Origin: CAVRJC01 sp963721435
GTDB taxonomy: Bacteria > Actinomycetota > Acidimicrobiia > IMCC26256 > DASPTH01
Length of the DNA: 64,000 nt
Assembly: GCA_963721435.1 (NCBI GenBank)
Contig: CAVRJC010000006.1
Location: 496,001-560,000 of the forward strand
Direction: 5' to 3'
This document shows positions 26,193-34,733 of the stretch, piece by piece; the stretch's first letter is position 1; each line of letters begins with the position of its first letter. A program made the position numbers and the translations under genes. The notes under the pieces are model-generated. The model had not been told where the DNA came from, did no database searches, and saw only the letters and a program-made list of their open reading frames with translations.

Positions 26193-27329
26193 ATGACCGT
26201 CGTCTTCATCCTCATCATCCTGTTGGCGGTCGCGCTCGTCGCCGTCGGCATCGGGCTCTCCCGCCGGGATCAGCGCCGGCAGGGTGCGCAGGTCGAGCAG
26301 GCGCCGACCGCGCCGCCTCGCCCCGCGCCGGTTGCCGTCGAGCCCGTCGTCGAGCCTGTCGTCGAGGCCGTGCCGGCGCTCGAGGCCGAGCCGGAGCCCG
26401 AGGTCGCGGTCGAGGAAGTCGCGGTCGAGGTCGCGGAGGCGCCGCGGCTGCGCGACCGGCTCGGGAAGACGCGTGCGGCGTTCTCCCGTCTGCGGTCCCG
26501 CACACTCGTCGACGAGGAGACGCTCGAAGAGCTCGAAGACACGCTCCTGCTCGCGGACGTCGGCGTGCCGACCACCACCAAAGTGCTCGACGGCGTCACC
26601 CAGCGCTCGCGCGACGAGCGGGTCACCGACGGCGACGGCGTGATGCGGGTGCTGCACGAGGAGCTCGTCGCGGTGCTCGCCGCCAACCCCGATCGCTCGC
26701 TCACCCTCACACCCGGTGAGCCGAACGTGTGGATGTTCGTGGGGGTCAACGGCGTGGGCAAGACCACCACCATCGCCAAGGTCGCGCAGCGCGAGATCGA
26801 CGACGGTCGTCGCGTCGTGCTCGCCGCCGCCGACACGTTCCGTGCCGCCGCCGCCGAGCAGCTCGCGCACTGGGCCGACCGCACCGGCGCGGGCATCGTC
26901 CGCGGGCAGGAGGGCGCCGACCCCGGCTCGGTCGTGTTCGACGCGATGAGCGCGGCCGCGAGCCGCGACGCCGACCTCGTGCTCGTCGACACCGCGGGGC
27001 GCCTGCACACCAAGGTCAACCTCATGGCGGAGCTGGAGAAGCTGCGCCGCATCGTCGACCGCACCCCGGGCGCGCTCAAAGAGGTGCTGCTCGTGCTCGA
27101 CGCGACCACCGGTCAGAACGGCCTCACGCAGGCGCGGCAGTTCGCGGAAGCCGTCGACGTCACCGGTGTCGTCCTGACCAAGCTCGACGGCACCGCCAAG
27201 GGCGGGATCGTGCTCGCGATCGAGGCCGAGCTCGGGATCCCGGTGAAGCTCGTCGGGGTCGGCGAGTCGGCCGCCGACCTGCTGGTGTTCGAGCCCGAGG
27301 CGTTCGTCGCCGCGTTGCTCGATGCCTGA
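26193..27329 (+). CDS. ftsY: Signal recognition particle receptor FtsY
   Basis: 378-residue SRP-GTPase that docks ribosome-SRP complexes at the membrane. Residues 1-22 form a transmembrane anchor (typical of actinobacterial FtsY), followed by a Pro/Val/Glu-rich linker (about 30-85), the N domain and the G domain: GVNGVGKTTTIAKVA (G1), DTAGRLHTK (G3), TKLDGTAKGG (G4). TAGAGT at 26157-26162 is a possible -10 box. ffh, its partner, starts 41 bases after the stop. Confidence 0.96.
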   Translation: MTVVFILIILLAVALVAVGIGLSRRDQRRQGAQVEQAPTAPPRPAPVAVEPVVEPVVEAVPALEAEPEPEVAVEEVAVEVAEAPRLRDRLGKTRAAFSRLRSRTLVDEETLEELEDTLLLADVGVPTTTKVLDGVTQRSRDERVTDGDGVMRVLHEELVAVLAANPDRSLTLTPGEPNVWMFVGVNGVGKTTTIAKVAQREIDDGRRVVLAAADTFRAAAAEQLAHWADRTGAGIVRGQEGADPGSVVFDAMSAAASRDADLVLVDTAGRLHTKVNLMAELEKLRRIVDRTPGALKEVLLVLDATTGQNGLTQARQFAEAVDVTGVVLTKLDGTAKGGIVLAIEAELGIPVKLVGVGESAADLLVFEPEAFVAALLDA

Positions 27330-27356
27330 GCGTGCCTGACGACACGCGCCGACGCC

Positions 27357-27362
27357 TAGCCT
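27357..27362 (+). promoter_or_regulatory. Predicted -10 box (TAGCCT) of ffh, leaderless
   Basis: TAGCCT lies eight bases before the ATG of ffh with no Shine-Dalgarno sequence. CTGACG at 27336-27341 is a weak -35 candidate at a 15-base spacing. Confidence 0.38.
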
Positions 27363-27370
27363 GAACCGCA

Positions 27371-28693
27371 ATGTTCGAGTCGCTCTCCGACCGTTTCGAC
27401 GGCATCTTCCGCAAGCTGCGCAGCCGCGGCAAGCTCACCGACAAGGACATCGACGAAGTCGCGCGTGAGCTGCGCGTGGCGCTGCTCGAGGCCGACGTCA
27501 ACGTGCGCGTCGCCCGCGATTTCATCAACCGGGTCAAGGAGCGCGCGCAGGGCGCGGAGGTCGCCAAGAGCCTGAGCCCCGCGCAGCAGGTCATCAAGAT
27601 CGTCAACGAGGAGCTGGTGGCCACGCTCGGCGGCACCACCGGCAAGCTGACGATCGCGTCGAAGCCACCGACAGTCGTGATGATGGCGGGCCTGCAGGGT
27701 GCGGGGAAGACCACTGCGGCGGCGAAGCTGGCGCGCCTGCTCAAGCAGCAGGGTCGCCGTCCGCTCCTCGTCGGTGCCGACCTCCAGCGGCCCGCGGCGG
27801 TCCAGCAGCTGCGCGTGCTCGGCGAGCGCGTCGAGGTCCCGGTGTTCTCGAGCGACACCGATCCCGTCAGCGTGGCGCGGGGCGCGATGGAGGAAGCGGC
27901 CCGCCTCGGTCGCGACGTCGTGATCATCGACACCGCCGGTCGCCTGCAGATCGACTCCGATCTCATGGACCAGCTCCGCGACGTGCGCGACGCGGTGCAC
28001 CCGCACGACACGCTGCTCGTCGTCGACGCGATGACCGGTCAGGAAGCGGTGAACGTCGCCACTGAGTTCGACCAGGCGGTCGGCCTCACCGGCGTGATCC
28101 TCACCAAGATCGACGGCGACGCGCGCGGCGGCGCCGCGCTCTCGGTGAAGGAAGTGGTGGGCAAGCCCATCCTCTTCGCGGGCACGGGCGAGAAGCTCGA
28201 CGAGTTCGAGGCGTTCCACCCCGACCGCATGGCGAGCCGCATCCTCGGCATGGGCGACGTGCTCACCCTCATCGAGAAGGCCGAAGCCACCTTCGACCAG
28301 GAGGAGATGGCGAAGACCGAGGAGAAGCTGCGCAAGGGCCAGCTCACCCTCGAGGACTTCCTCGACCAGATGCGCCAGGTCAAGAAGATGGGGCCGCTCC
28401 AGAACGTGCTCGGGATGCTGCCGGGGATGCCCAAGGAGCTCAAGAACGCGCAGATCGAGGATCGCGAGATCGACCGGGTCGAGGCGATCATCTGCTCGAT
28501 GACGGTGGAGGAGCGGCGAGACCCGTCGCTCATCAACGGGTCCCGCCGGATGCGCATCGCCAAGGGGAGCGGCACCACCACCTCGGACGTCAACGGGCTG
28601 CTGAAGCAGTTCAAGATGGTCCAGCAGATGATGAAGTCGGCGGGCAAGGGCAAGATGCCGAAGCTCCCCGCGGGCATGGATCTTCCCGGCTGA
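27371..28693 (+). CDS. ffh: Signal recognition particle protein Ffh (SRP54)
   Basis: 440-residue GTPase that binds signal peptides and 4.5S RNA. G domain: GLQGAGKTTAAAKLA (G1), DTAGRLQID (G3), TKIDGDARGGAALS (G4). The methionine-rich M domain begins at about residue 320 (FLDQMRQVKKMGPLQ, LGMLPGMPKE) and contains the SRP RNA-binding helices near SRRMRIAKGSG. A leaderless start is suggested by the -10 box eight bases upstream. It precedes rpsP, as in most bacteria. Confidence 0.97.
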   Translation: MFESLSDRFDGIFRKLRSRGKLTDKDIDEVARELRVALLEADVNVRVARDFINRVKERAQGAEVAKSLSPAQQVIKIVNEELVATLGGTTGKLTIASKPPTVVMMAGLQGAGKTTAAAKLARLLKQQGRRPLLVGADLQRPAAVQQLRVLGERVEVPVFSSDTDPVSVARGAMEEAARLGRDVVIIDTAGRLQIDSDLMDQLRDVRDAVHPHDTLLVVDAMTGQEAVNVATEFDQAVGLTGVILTKIDGDARGGAALSVKEVVGKPILFAGTGEKLDEFEAFHPDRMASRILGMGDVLTLIEKAEATFDQEEMAKTEEKLRKGQLTLEDFLDQMRQVKKMGPLQNVLGMLPGMPKELKNAQIEDREIDRVEAIICSMTVEERRDPSLINGSRRMRIAKGSGTTTSDVNGLLKQFKMVQQMMKSAGKGKMPKLPAGMDLPG

Positions 28694-28821
28694 AGGGAGC
28701 GAAAGGTTCGTTGCCGAATCGGGCGATCGACTTGGAGTTCCTCGGCGAACGTTGAGTGACCCGGGTTTGGGTCCCAGCGGGTACGCTGACCCGTTCGTAA
28801 CGACGAGAGGAAACCCTGGCT

Positions 28822-29367
28822 GTGGCCGTGAAGATCCGCCTCATGCGGGTGGGAAAGAAGAAGCAACCCACGTATCGCGTGGTTGTCGCCGACGGCCGTT
28901 CGCCGCGCGACGGCCGGTTCATCGAGATCATCGGGCAGTACGCGCCGCGCGAAGACCCGTCGCGCGTCTCCATCGACGCCGACTCCGCGCTGGCCTGGCT
29001 CCGCAAGGGCGCGCAGCCGACGGAGCAGGTGCAGAAGCTCCTCGCCACCACCGGCGTGTGGGCGCAGTACGAGGCCGAGCGCAGCAAGCCTGCGGTCACC
29101 AAGCTCTCGCGTCGGGGCTACATGACCGGCAAGGTTGCCCCCGGGGTGAAGGCACCCAAGGAAGCGCCCGCTCCTGCGGCCGAGGCGCCCGCGCCTGCCG
29201 CGGAAGCGCCCACACCGGCTGCTGAAGCACCGGCTGCCGACGCTCCTGGCGACGAAGCAGTCGCCGAGGAGCCCGTGGCGGAAGAGGCGGTGGCCGAGGC
29301 TCCCGCTGACGAAGCTGCAGATGCAGAAACAGAGACAGAAGCGGAAGCGCCCGCGTCCGATGAGTGA
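28822..29367 (+). CDS. rpsP: 30S ribosomal protein S16 with long acidic Ala/Pro tail
   Basis: The S16 core (residues 1-85) has AVKIRLMRVGKKKQP and RFIEIIGQYAPRE. It is followed by about 70 residues of low-complexity Ala/Pro/Glu repeats (APAAEAPAPAAEA and similar), doubling the usual length of about 80-90 residues. Extended S16 tails occur in actinobacteria; the function is unknown. GTG start with GAGAGGAAA upstream. Its end overlaps the KH-domain gene by eight bases. Confidence 0.95.
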   Translation: MAVKIRLMRVGKKKQPTYRVVVADGRSPRDGRFIEIIGQYAPREDPSRVSIDADSALAWLRKGAQPTEQVQKLLATTGVWAQYEAERSKPAVTKLSRRGYMTGKVAPGVKAPKEAPAPAAEAPAPAAEAPTPAAEAPAADAPGDEAVAEEPVAEEAVAEAPADEAADAETETEAEAPASDE

Positions 29368-29716
29368 CGAGGATCCCAACTACATCGACCCGAACCTCGT
29401 CGACGAAGACTTCGACGACGAGGATGACGACGACTTCGTCGACGAGATCGGCGCCGACGGCAACCGCGTCGTCGGCGCACGCGCTGTCGCCGTCGCCGAG
29501 CACGTCACGCGCAGCCTCGCCGAGGACCCTGACGCCATCGAGATCGTCGTCGAGGAGCGTCGCGACGACGAAGTCGCGTTGCTCGTGCACGCCAACCCCG
29601 ACGACATGGGCCGCCTCATCGGCAGGCGTGGCCGCGTGATCCAGGCGTTGCGTCAGCTGGTGCGCGCCGCGGGCAGTGCCGACGGCGTGAAGGCCAAGAT
29701 CGACATCGTCGAGTGA
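29360..29716 (+). CDS. khpA: KH-domain RNA-binding protein (KhpA type)
   Basis: 118 residues: an acidic N-terminal stretch (DEDFDDEDDDDFVDE) and a single KH domain with the RNA-gripping loop GRLIGRRGRVIQALRQLV (GxxG type). KhpA-type proteins bind structured RNA and sit between rpsP and rimM in Gram-positives, as here. The ATG at 29360 overlaps the rpsP stop. Confidence 0.88.
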   Translation: MSDEDPNYIDPNLVDEDFDDEDDDDFVDEIGADGNRVVGARAVAVAEHVTRSLAEDPDAIEIVVEERRDDEVALLVHANPDDMGRLIGRRGRVIQALRQLVRAAGSADGVKAKIDIVE

Positions 29717-29733
29717 CTGCACGCGAGTGACTG

Positions 29734-30210
29734 ATGGCGCCGTCGCGCCTCGAAGTCGCACGCATCGGGCGCGCCCACGGGCTGCGCGGCGAGGTCGCCG
29801 TCACCTTCACGAGCAACCGACCGGAACGCACTGCGGTCGGCGCGCGTCTCTACGCGGGCGACCGTGAGCTCGTCATCACGGCGGCGCGACGCCACCAGGG
29901 GCGGTGGCTGGTGCAGTTCGACGACGTGCGTGATCGCACGCAGGCCGAGCAGCTGCTCGGCGTGGTCCTCACCGGTGACGTCATGGACGATCAGGATGCG
30001 GATGCCGACCTCTGGGTGCACGAGATGATCGGCAGCGCGGTCGTCGACCGCGACGGCAACCCGCTCGGGACCGTCACTGCCGTCGAAGCGAACCCCGCGC
30101 ACGATCTGCTCGTGCTCGACGGCGGCGCGCTGATCCCGATCGTGTTCGTCACCGGGCACGAGCCCGGGCGTCTCACCGTCGACGTTCCCGACGGGCTGTT
30201 CGAGCTGTAG
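29734..30210 (+). CDS. rimM: Ribosome maturation factor RimM
   Basis: 158-residue 30S assembly factor that binds S19. The N-terminal RimM domain starts with VARIGRAHGLRGEVAV; the C-terminal PRC-barrel has DLWVHEMIGSAVVDRDGNPLG and ends with the GLFEL motif. It lies between the KH gene and trmD in the standard rpsP-KH-rimM-trmD-rplS operon. Confidence 0.93.
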   Translation: MAPSRLEVARIGRAHGLRGEVAVTFTSNRPERTAVGARLYAGDRELVITAARRHQGRWLVQFDDVRDRTQAEQLLGVVLTGDVMDDQDADADLWVHEMIGSAVVDRDGNPLGTVTAVEANPAHDLLVLDGGALIPIVFVTGHEPGRLTVDVPDGLFEL

Positions 30211-30216
30211 GCCGCC

Positions 30217-30948
30217 GTGCGCATCGACGTGTTCTCGATCTTCCCCGACTACTTCACCGGCCCGCTCGACGCGTCACTCCTCGGCCGGGCCCGCGCCGAC
30301 GGTCTGCTCGACGTGCGTGTGCACGACCCGCGCGACTCCACCACCGACCGCCACCGCAGCGTCGACGACGCGCCGTACGGCGGCGGCGCCGGCATGGTCA
30401 TGGCGCCCGGCCCGCTGTGGGACGCGGTGGACGCGGTGGCACCGCCCCGCCCGCTCCTGTTGCTGTCGCCGAGCGGCCGGCGCTTCGACCAGGCGTTCGC
30501 GCGCGAGCTCGCAAGGCTCCCGGGCTTCTCGCTGCTGTGCGGCCGGTACGAAGGCGTCGACCAACGTGTCGCCGATCATCTCTGCGACGGCGAGCTCACG
30601 GTGGGCGACTACGTGCTCGCCGGTGGCGAAGCGGCCGCGCTCGTGGTGATCGACGCGGTCGCTCGGTTGGTGCCGGGGGTGATGGGGAATGCGGCGTCGG
30701 CGGCCGACGAGTCGTTCGCCGACGGCCTGCTCGAGTACCCGCAGTACACGCGACCCGCCGACTTCCGCGGCTGGCCGGTGCCCGAGGTGCTCCTGAGCGG
30801 GGACCACGCGCGCATGGCGCGATGGCGGCGGGCCCAGGCCCTGCGGCGCACGATCGCCCGCCGGCCCGACCTCCTCGCCGACCGGGTCCTGACGCCCGAG
30901 GAGGAAGATCTGCTGCACGAGTTCCCCGACGGGCCGGTCCCTGATTAG
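30217..30948 (+). CDS. trmD: tRNA (guanine37-N1)-methyltransferase
   Basis: 243-residue SPOUT (trefoil knot) methyltransferase that makes m1G37 in tRNA to prevent frameshifting. Marks: IDVFSIFPDYF, the active-site HRSVDDAPYGGGAGMV, LLCGRYEGVDQRV, and the SAM-binding knot GDYVLAGGEAAALVVIDAV. GTG start six bases after rimM. Confidence 0.96.
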   Translation: MRIDVFSIFPDYFTGPLDASLLGRARADGLLDVRVHDPRDSTTDRHRSVDDAPYGGGAGMVMAPGPLWDAVDAVAPPRPLLLLSPSGRRFDQAFARELARLPGFSLLCGRYEGVDQRVADHLCDGELTVGDYVLAGGEAAALVVIDAVARLVPGVMGNAASAADESFADGLLEYPQYTRPADFRGWPVPEVLLSGDHARMARWRRAQALRRTIARRPDLLADRVLTPEEEDLLHEFPDGPVPD

Positions 30949-30978
30949 CATGGGCTCCCCGACTCCGGAGCACACGCA

Positions 30979-31323
30979 GTGAATTCAACCGATCTTGTCG
31001 ACCGCACCCAGCTGCGTGACGACATCCCCGAGTTCGCCCCGGGCGACACCCTGAAGGTGCACGTCCGTGTGGTCGAAGGCACGCGCGAGCGCACCCAGGT
31101 GTTCCAGGGGATCGTCATCCGCCGCAAGGGCAGCGGCAGCCGCGAGACGTTCACCGTCCGGAAGGTCAGCTTCGGGGTCGGCGTCGAGCGCACCTTCCCC
31201 GTGCACTCGCCCATTGTCGCCAAGATCGAGCGCGTGACCCGCGGCGACGTGCGGCGAGCGAAGCTCTATTACCTGCGCGACCGGGTGGGCAAGGCCGCCA
31301 AGGTCAAGGAAAAGCGCGACTGA
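30979..31323 (+). CDS. rplS: 50S ribosomal protein L19
   Basis: 114 residues, standard size. FAPGDTLKVHVRVVEGTRERTQ and the basic RKGSGSRETFTVRK are L19 hallmarks; YYLRDRVGKAAKVKE is at the C-terminus. GTG start. In mycobacteria lepB and rnhB follow rplS; here they are absent and the DUF2469 gene comes next after an 88-base gap. Confidence 0.96.
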   Translation: MNSTDLVDRTQLRDDIPEFAPGDTLKVHVRVVEGTRERTQVFQGIVIRRKGSGSRETFTVRKVSFGVGVERTFPVHSPIVAKIERVTRGDVRRAKLYYLRDRVGKAAKVKEKRD

Positions 31324-31411
31324 GCGACTCGCCCGTCGCCACGTTCGAGCGCGCACGAGGCGCGTTCGGGGCGGCAAGGGGCCGTGCGGGTTCGGGGAAG
31401 GGGTGCGTGCC

Positions 31412-31702
31412 GTGAGTGCAGAAGATCTCGAACGGTACGAGACCGAGATCGAGCTCCAGCTCTACAAGGAGTATCGCGACGTCCTGCCGATGTTCGCGTA
31501 CGTCGTCGAGACCGAGCGGCGCTTCTACCTCGCCAACCAGGTGCAGCTCGACGTGCGCAACGTCGGGGGCCAGCCCTACTTCGAGCTGAACCTGCACGAT
31601 GCCTGGGTCTGGGACATGTACCGGCCGGCGCGGTTCGTCGCGCACGTGCGCGTCGTCACGTTCAAGGACGTCAACGTCGAGGAAACCCCCAAGGAACCGT
31701 GA
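31412..31702 (+). CDS. DUF2469 protein (Rv2901c type)
   Basis: 96-residue actinobacterial conserved protein of unknown function. The sequence SAEDLERYETEIELQLYKEY, then VVETERRFYLAN and DAWVWDMYRPARFV are typical. The GTG at 31412 gives the family's MSAEDLE start and is preceded by a GGGGAAGGGG Shine-Dalgarno-like run; GTG 31403 is an alternative. It forms a short unit with yraN (three-base gap). Confidence 0.88.
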   Translation: MSAEDLERYETEIELQLYKEYRDVLPMFAYVVETERRFYLANQVQLDVRNVGGQPYFELNLHDAWVWDMYRPARFVAHVRVVTFKDVNVEETPKEP

Positions 31703-31705
31703 CCG

Positions 31706-32071
31706 GTGCCCGCCGACGCACGCCGCGCGCTGGGGGCTGCGGGCGAGGGTGCCGTCGCGGGGTGGTACGAGGCCGCGGGATACGAGGTCGTCGACCGCAA
31801 TTGGCGCTGCCGCGAGGGTGAGCTGGATCTCGTCGTCGCGCGCGAGAACGAGATCGTGTTCTGCGAGGTGAAGACGCGGCGCGGGCTCGCGTTCGGCGCG
31901 CCGGTCGAAGCGGTCACGCGCACGAAGCAGCAACGGATCCGTGTGCTCGCGATGCGCTGGCTGGCCGAGCACGCCGATCGACGCGCGCGCGACCTGCGCT
32001 TCGACGTCGCGTCCGTGCTCGCGGTGCGCGGAACCGCGCCCGTCATCGAAGTGATCGAGGGAGCTTTCTGA
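31706..32071 (+). CDS. yraN: UPF0102 (YraN) family endonuclease-like protein
   Basis: 121 residues with the restriction-endonuclease-like core: GEGAVAGWYEAAGYEVV, REGELDLVVAREN, and the catalytic-type FCEVKTRRG. The family is predicted to act on DNA or Holliday junctions; its role is not well defined. In other actinobacteria comM and dprA follow directly; here they are displaced by more than 7 kb and inverted. Confidence 0.9.
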   Translation: MPADARRALGAAGEGAVAGWYEAAGYEVVDRNWRCREGELDLVVARENEIVFCEVKTRRGLAFGAPVEAVTRTKQQRIRVLAMRWLAEHADRRARDLRFDVASVLAVRGTAPVIEVIEGAF

Positions 32072-32080
32072 GGTTCGCGG

Positions 32081-32269
32081 TCATTGGCGCCTGCGCTTCG
32101 ACTCGCGGAACCAGCAGCTGGTGTGCCAGTGCCGACGGTCTTCCGGTGCGTCGACCGGCACGACGACCTCGTGGCCCAGGCCGGGTGGGATCTCGTGATC
32201 GCAACCGGGGCAGCGGTACGTCTTGACTGCCTCGTACGGCTGCACGTGCCGCACCTCGACGTCGCTCAC
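32081..32269 (-). CDS. Small Cys/His protein, predicted zinc-binding
   Basis: 62 residues with CPGCDHEIPPGLGHEVVVP followed by RRHWHTSCW. A CxxC plus a HxH and late Cys suggest one zinc site. Members of this type occur widely in actinobacteria as uncharacterised proteins. It is probably co-transcribed with the 36-residue membrane protein gene upstream on the same strand. Function unknown. Confidence 0.65.
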   Translation of the reverse strand: MSDVEVRHVQPYEAVKTYRCPGCDHEIPPGLGHEVVVPVDAPEDRRHWHTSCWFRESKRRRQ

Positions 32270-32294
32270 TCCATGTTCCGAACCGTGCCCAGAA

Positions 32295-32405
32295 CTATCC
32301 GAACAGTGCCCAGAGCACGAGCGCGGCGATGACCACGAGTGCGACGGCGACGATCGCGAGATCGCTGCCGCGCTTCGCCTGCGCCCGGAACGGGTTCAAC
32401 CCCAT
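32295..32405 (-). CDS. 36-residue single-pass membrane miniprotein
   Basis: Reading from ATG at 32405: a basic N-terminus (GLNPFRAQAKRGSD) and one hydrophobic helix of about 18 residues (LAIVAVALVVIAALVLW), ending ALFG. Such short single-helix proteins recur in actinobacterial genomes. It starts 17 bases from the divergent enoyl-CoA hydratase GTG, with a palindromic promoter between them. Function unknown. Confidence 0.6.
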   Translation of the reverse strand: MGLNPFRAQAKRGSDLAIVAVALVVIAALVLWALFG

Positions 32406-32407
32406 CC

Positions 32408-32422
32408 CGCTACGGTAGCGGT
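32408..32422. promoter_or_regulatory. Palindromic bidirectional leaderless promoter
   Basis: CCGCTACGGTAGCGG is a near-perfect 15-bp palindrome. On the plus strand TACGGT (32411-32416) is six bases before the GTG at 32423; on the minus strand TACCGT (32417-32412) is six bases before the ATG at 32405. The overlapping -10 boxes would make the two transcripts mutually exclusive at any moment. Confidence 0.45.
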
Positions 32423-33205
32423 GTGGCGGAACTGGTGGTCGAACGCAACGACGGTGTGGTGTGGCTCACGCTCAACCGGCCGGAGAAGAAGAACGCGGTC
32501 ACCGCGCGCATGTGGGACGACCTCACCGCGGTGTTCGAGGAGGTCGCCGCGAGCCCCGACGACCGCGTGCTCGTCATCACCGGTGAGGGTGACGGCTTCT
32601 GTACCGGCGCCGACCTCTCCGAGCCCGATCCCGGTGGCGGTCAGATCCCGGGTGTCTCGCTCGCGCCGCTGCGCCGCATCAGCCGCTGTGCGCTGCGCCT
32701 GCACGAGCTCCCGAAGCCGACCCTCGCGGCAGTCAACGGCATCGCGGTGGGCGCAGGATGCAACCTCGCGCTGTCGTGCGACATCGTGCTCGCGTCCGAC
32801 CGTGCGCGCTTCAGCCAGATCTTCGTGCAGCGCGGCATCTCGGTCGACTTCGGCGGGTCGTGGCTCCTGCCCCGACTGGTCGGCCTGCACAAGGCGAAGG
32901 AGCTCGCGCTGCTCGGCGAGATCATCGACGCCCACGATGCCGAGCGCATCGGCATCGTGAACCGGGTCGTCCCCGCCGACGGGCTGACGGCGGCGGCGGC
33001 CGAGATGGCGGGCCGGTTGGCCAAGCTCCCGCCGATGGCGCTGTCGGTGACGAAGCAGCTGCTCAACCAGTCATCGGGCATGTCGATGGCCCAGGCGCTC
33101 GACACCGAGGTCCTCTCGCAGACCCTGTTGATCCGGTCGCGCGACGCCCAGGAAGCCGTGGGCGCGTTCCTCGAGAAGCGTGAGGGCCACTACATCGGCC
33201 GGTAG
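32423..33205 (+). CDS. Enoyl-CoA hydratase/isomerase family protein
   Basis: 260-residue crotonase-fold enzyme that acts on CoA thioesters. Marks: LNRPEKKNAVTARMW, the oxyanion-hole regions GFCTGADLSEPDP and GIAVGAGCNLALSCDI, and the hexamer C-terminus. The catalytic Glu pair of true hydratases is not clearly kept (GISVDFGGSW carries Asp), so isomerase or hydrolase activity is possible. Leaderless GTG start. It is the first gene of the catabolic block before the inverted dprA. Confidence 0.88.
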   Translation: MAELVVERNDGVVWLTLNRPEKKNAVTARMWDDLTAVFEEVAASPDDRVLVITGEGDGFCTGADLSEPDPGGGQIPGVSLAPLRRISRCALRLHELPKPTLAAVNGIAVGAGCNLALSCDIVLASDRARFSQIFVQRGISVDFGGSWLLPRLVGLHKAKELALLGEIIDAHDAERIGIVNRVVPADGLTAAAAEMAGRLAKLPPMALSVTKQLLNQSSGMSMAQALDTEVLSQTLLIRSRDAQEAVGAFLEKREGHYIGR

Positions 33206-33250
33206 TCGGCTGATATGTTCCCGCGAGCAGAACGGCTTTCTTTGCGTGAG

Positions 33251-34732
33251 ATGGGGGAACGAGTGAGCGAATCTTCCGCGGCGATCCGGGCGCGGCTCGC
33301 GCACCCGGTGATCGACGTCGACGGCCACACCATGGAGTCGATGGCGGTGCTCGAGCCGTACCTCCGCCAGGAAGGCATCGACCTCGAGAGCCCGTCCTTG
33401 CGACGGCTGCTGCCGGCGACGTTCGGGCCGCAGGGCTCGTGGTACGAGGAGTCGCCGTCCGAGCGCGCGGCGAAGCGCACCGCCCGACCGCCGTGGTGGG
33501 GAGCACCGGCTCGGAACACGCGCGACCTCGCGACCGCGTTGTGCCCCGCGCTCATGTACGAGCGCCTCGACGAGTTCGGGATCGATGTGAGCGTCACGTA
33601 TCCGAGTCTCGGGCTCATCTTCATGCACTACGTCGACGAGCAGGAGCGACGAGGCGCGTGCCGCGCGCTGAACCGCGCCAACGCCGACGCGTTCGCCAAG
33701 CTCGGTGACCGGATGGTGCCCGTCGCCGCGATCCCGATGTACACGCCTGACGAGGCGATCGCCGACCTCGAGTACGCAGTGCGCGAGCTCGGCTTCAAAG
33801 CCGTGTTGCTCGCGGGGTACGTGCAACGGCCGGTCGCGGTGGTCGCCGACCGTGATCCCGAGCTCGCCCGGTACGCGCAGTGGATCGACATGTACGGCAT
33901 CGACAGCGCGTACGACTACGACCCGGTGTGGGCGAAGTGCCAGGACCTCGGCGTCGGCGTGTCGTTCCACTCGGGCTCGATCGGGTGGGGGAGCCGCGCG
34001 TCGATCTCGAACTACATGTACAACCACCTCGGCCACCTCGCGGAAGGCCAGCACGCCCTCGCGAAGGCGCTGTTCATGGGCGGCGTGACCCGCCGCTTCC
34101 CGGATCTTCCGTTCGGCTTTCTCGAGGGTGGCGCGGCGTGGGGCGTGGCGCTCTACTCCGACATCGTCGGCCACTGGGAGAAACGCAACCGGCGCGCGCT
34201 CGACCACCTCGATCCCAAGGGGGTCGACCAGGAGCTGCTCAGCGAGCTGCTCGCGCAGTACGGCAGCGCGGCGAGCACCAACTCGTCGACGCGGCCGGCG
34301 GCACGCGCGGCCGAGCGGACCGAAGACCTCGACGAGTGGGCCGCGTGCGAGATCGAAGACGAGCACGACATCCACGACCTGTTCGTGCGGAGCTTCTTCT
34401 TCGGCTGCGAGGCCGACGACCCGCTCACCGCGAGCGCGTTCAACACCAAGCTCAACCCCGGCGGCGCGCGGCTCCAGGCGATGTTCGGATCCGACCTGTC
34501 GCACTGGGACGTCCCCGACATGACCGAGGTGCTCGAAGAGGCGTGGGAGATGGTCGATCACGAGTGGATCGACGAGCGCGACTTCCGCGACTTCGTGTTC
34601 ACCAACCCGGTGGAGTTCTTCACCCGTCAGAACCCGGCGTTCTTCGACGGCACCGTGGTGGAAGCCGACGTCTCCGCCTACCTCGCCGATGCCGGCCCGA
34701 AGTCTGGCCCCTCACGGTCCGGGGGTGGCTGA
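33251..34732 (+). CDS. Amidohydrolase-2 family metal hydrolase
   Basis: 493-residue TIM-barrel enzyme. The first metal motif is VIDVDGHTME (Asp-x-His), followed by VSFHSGSIGWGS, LEGGAAW and the catalytic Asp in FGSDLSHWD. It resembles the protein cut by the left window edge. Members act on hydroxylated acids and lactones, often decarboxylating; the substrate is unknown. ATG 33251 is chosen; GTG 33263 (before SESSAAI) is an equally good start. The next gene overlaps or abuts its stop. Confidence 0.85.
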   Translation: MGERVSESSAAIRARLAHPVIDVDGHTMESMAVLEPYLRQEGIDLESPSLRRLLPATFGPQGSWYEESPSERAAKRTARPPWWGAPARNTRDLATALCPALMYERLDEFGIDVSVTYPSLGLIFMHYVDEQERRGACRALNRANADAFAKLGDRMVPVAAIPMYTPDEAIADLEYAVRELGFKAVLLAGYVQRPVAVVADRDPELARYAQWIDMYGIDSAYDYDPVWAKCQDLGVGVSFHSGSIGWGSRASISNYMYNHLGHLAEGQHALAKALFMGGVTRRFPDLPFGFLEGGAAWGVALYSDIVGHWEKRNRRALDHLDPKGVDQELLSELLAQYGSAASTNSSTRPAARAAERTEDLDEWAACEIEDEHDIHDLFVRSFFFGCEADDPLTASAFNTKLNPGGARLQAMFGSDLSHWDVPDMTEVLEEAWEMVDHEWIDERDFRDFVFTNPVEFFTRQNPAFFDGTVVEADVSAYLADAGPKSGPSRSGGG

Positions 34733-34733
34733 G

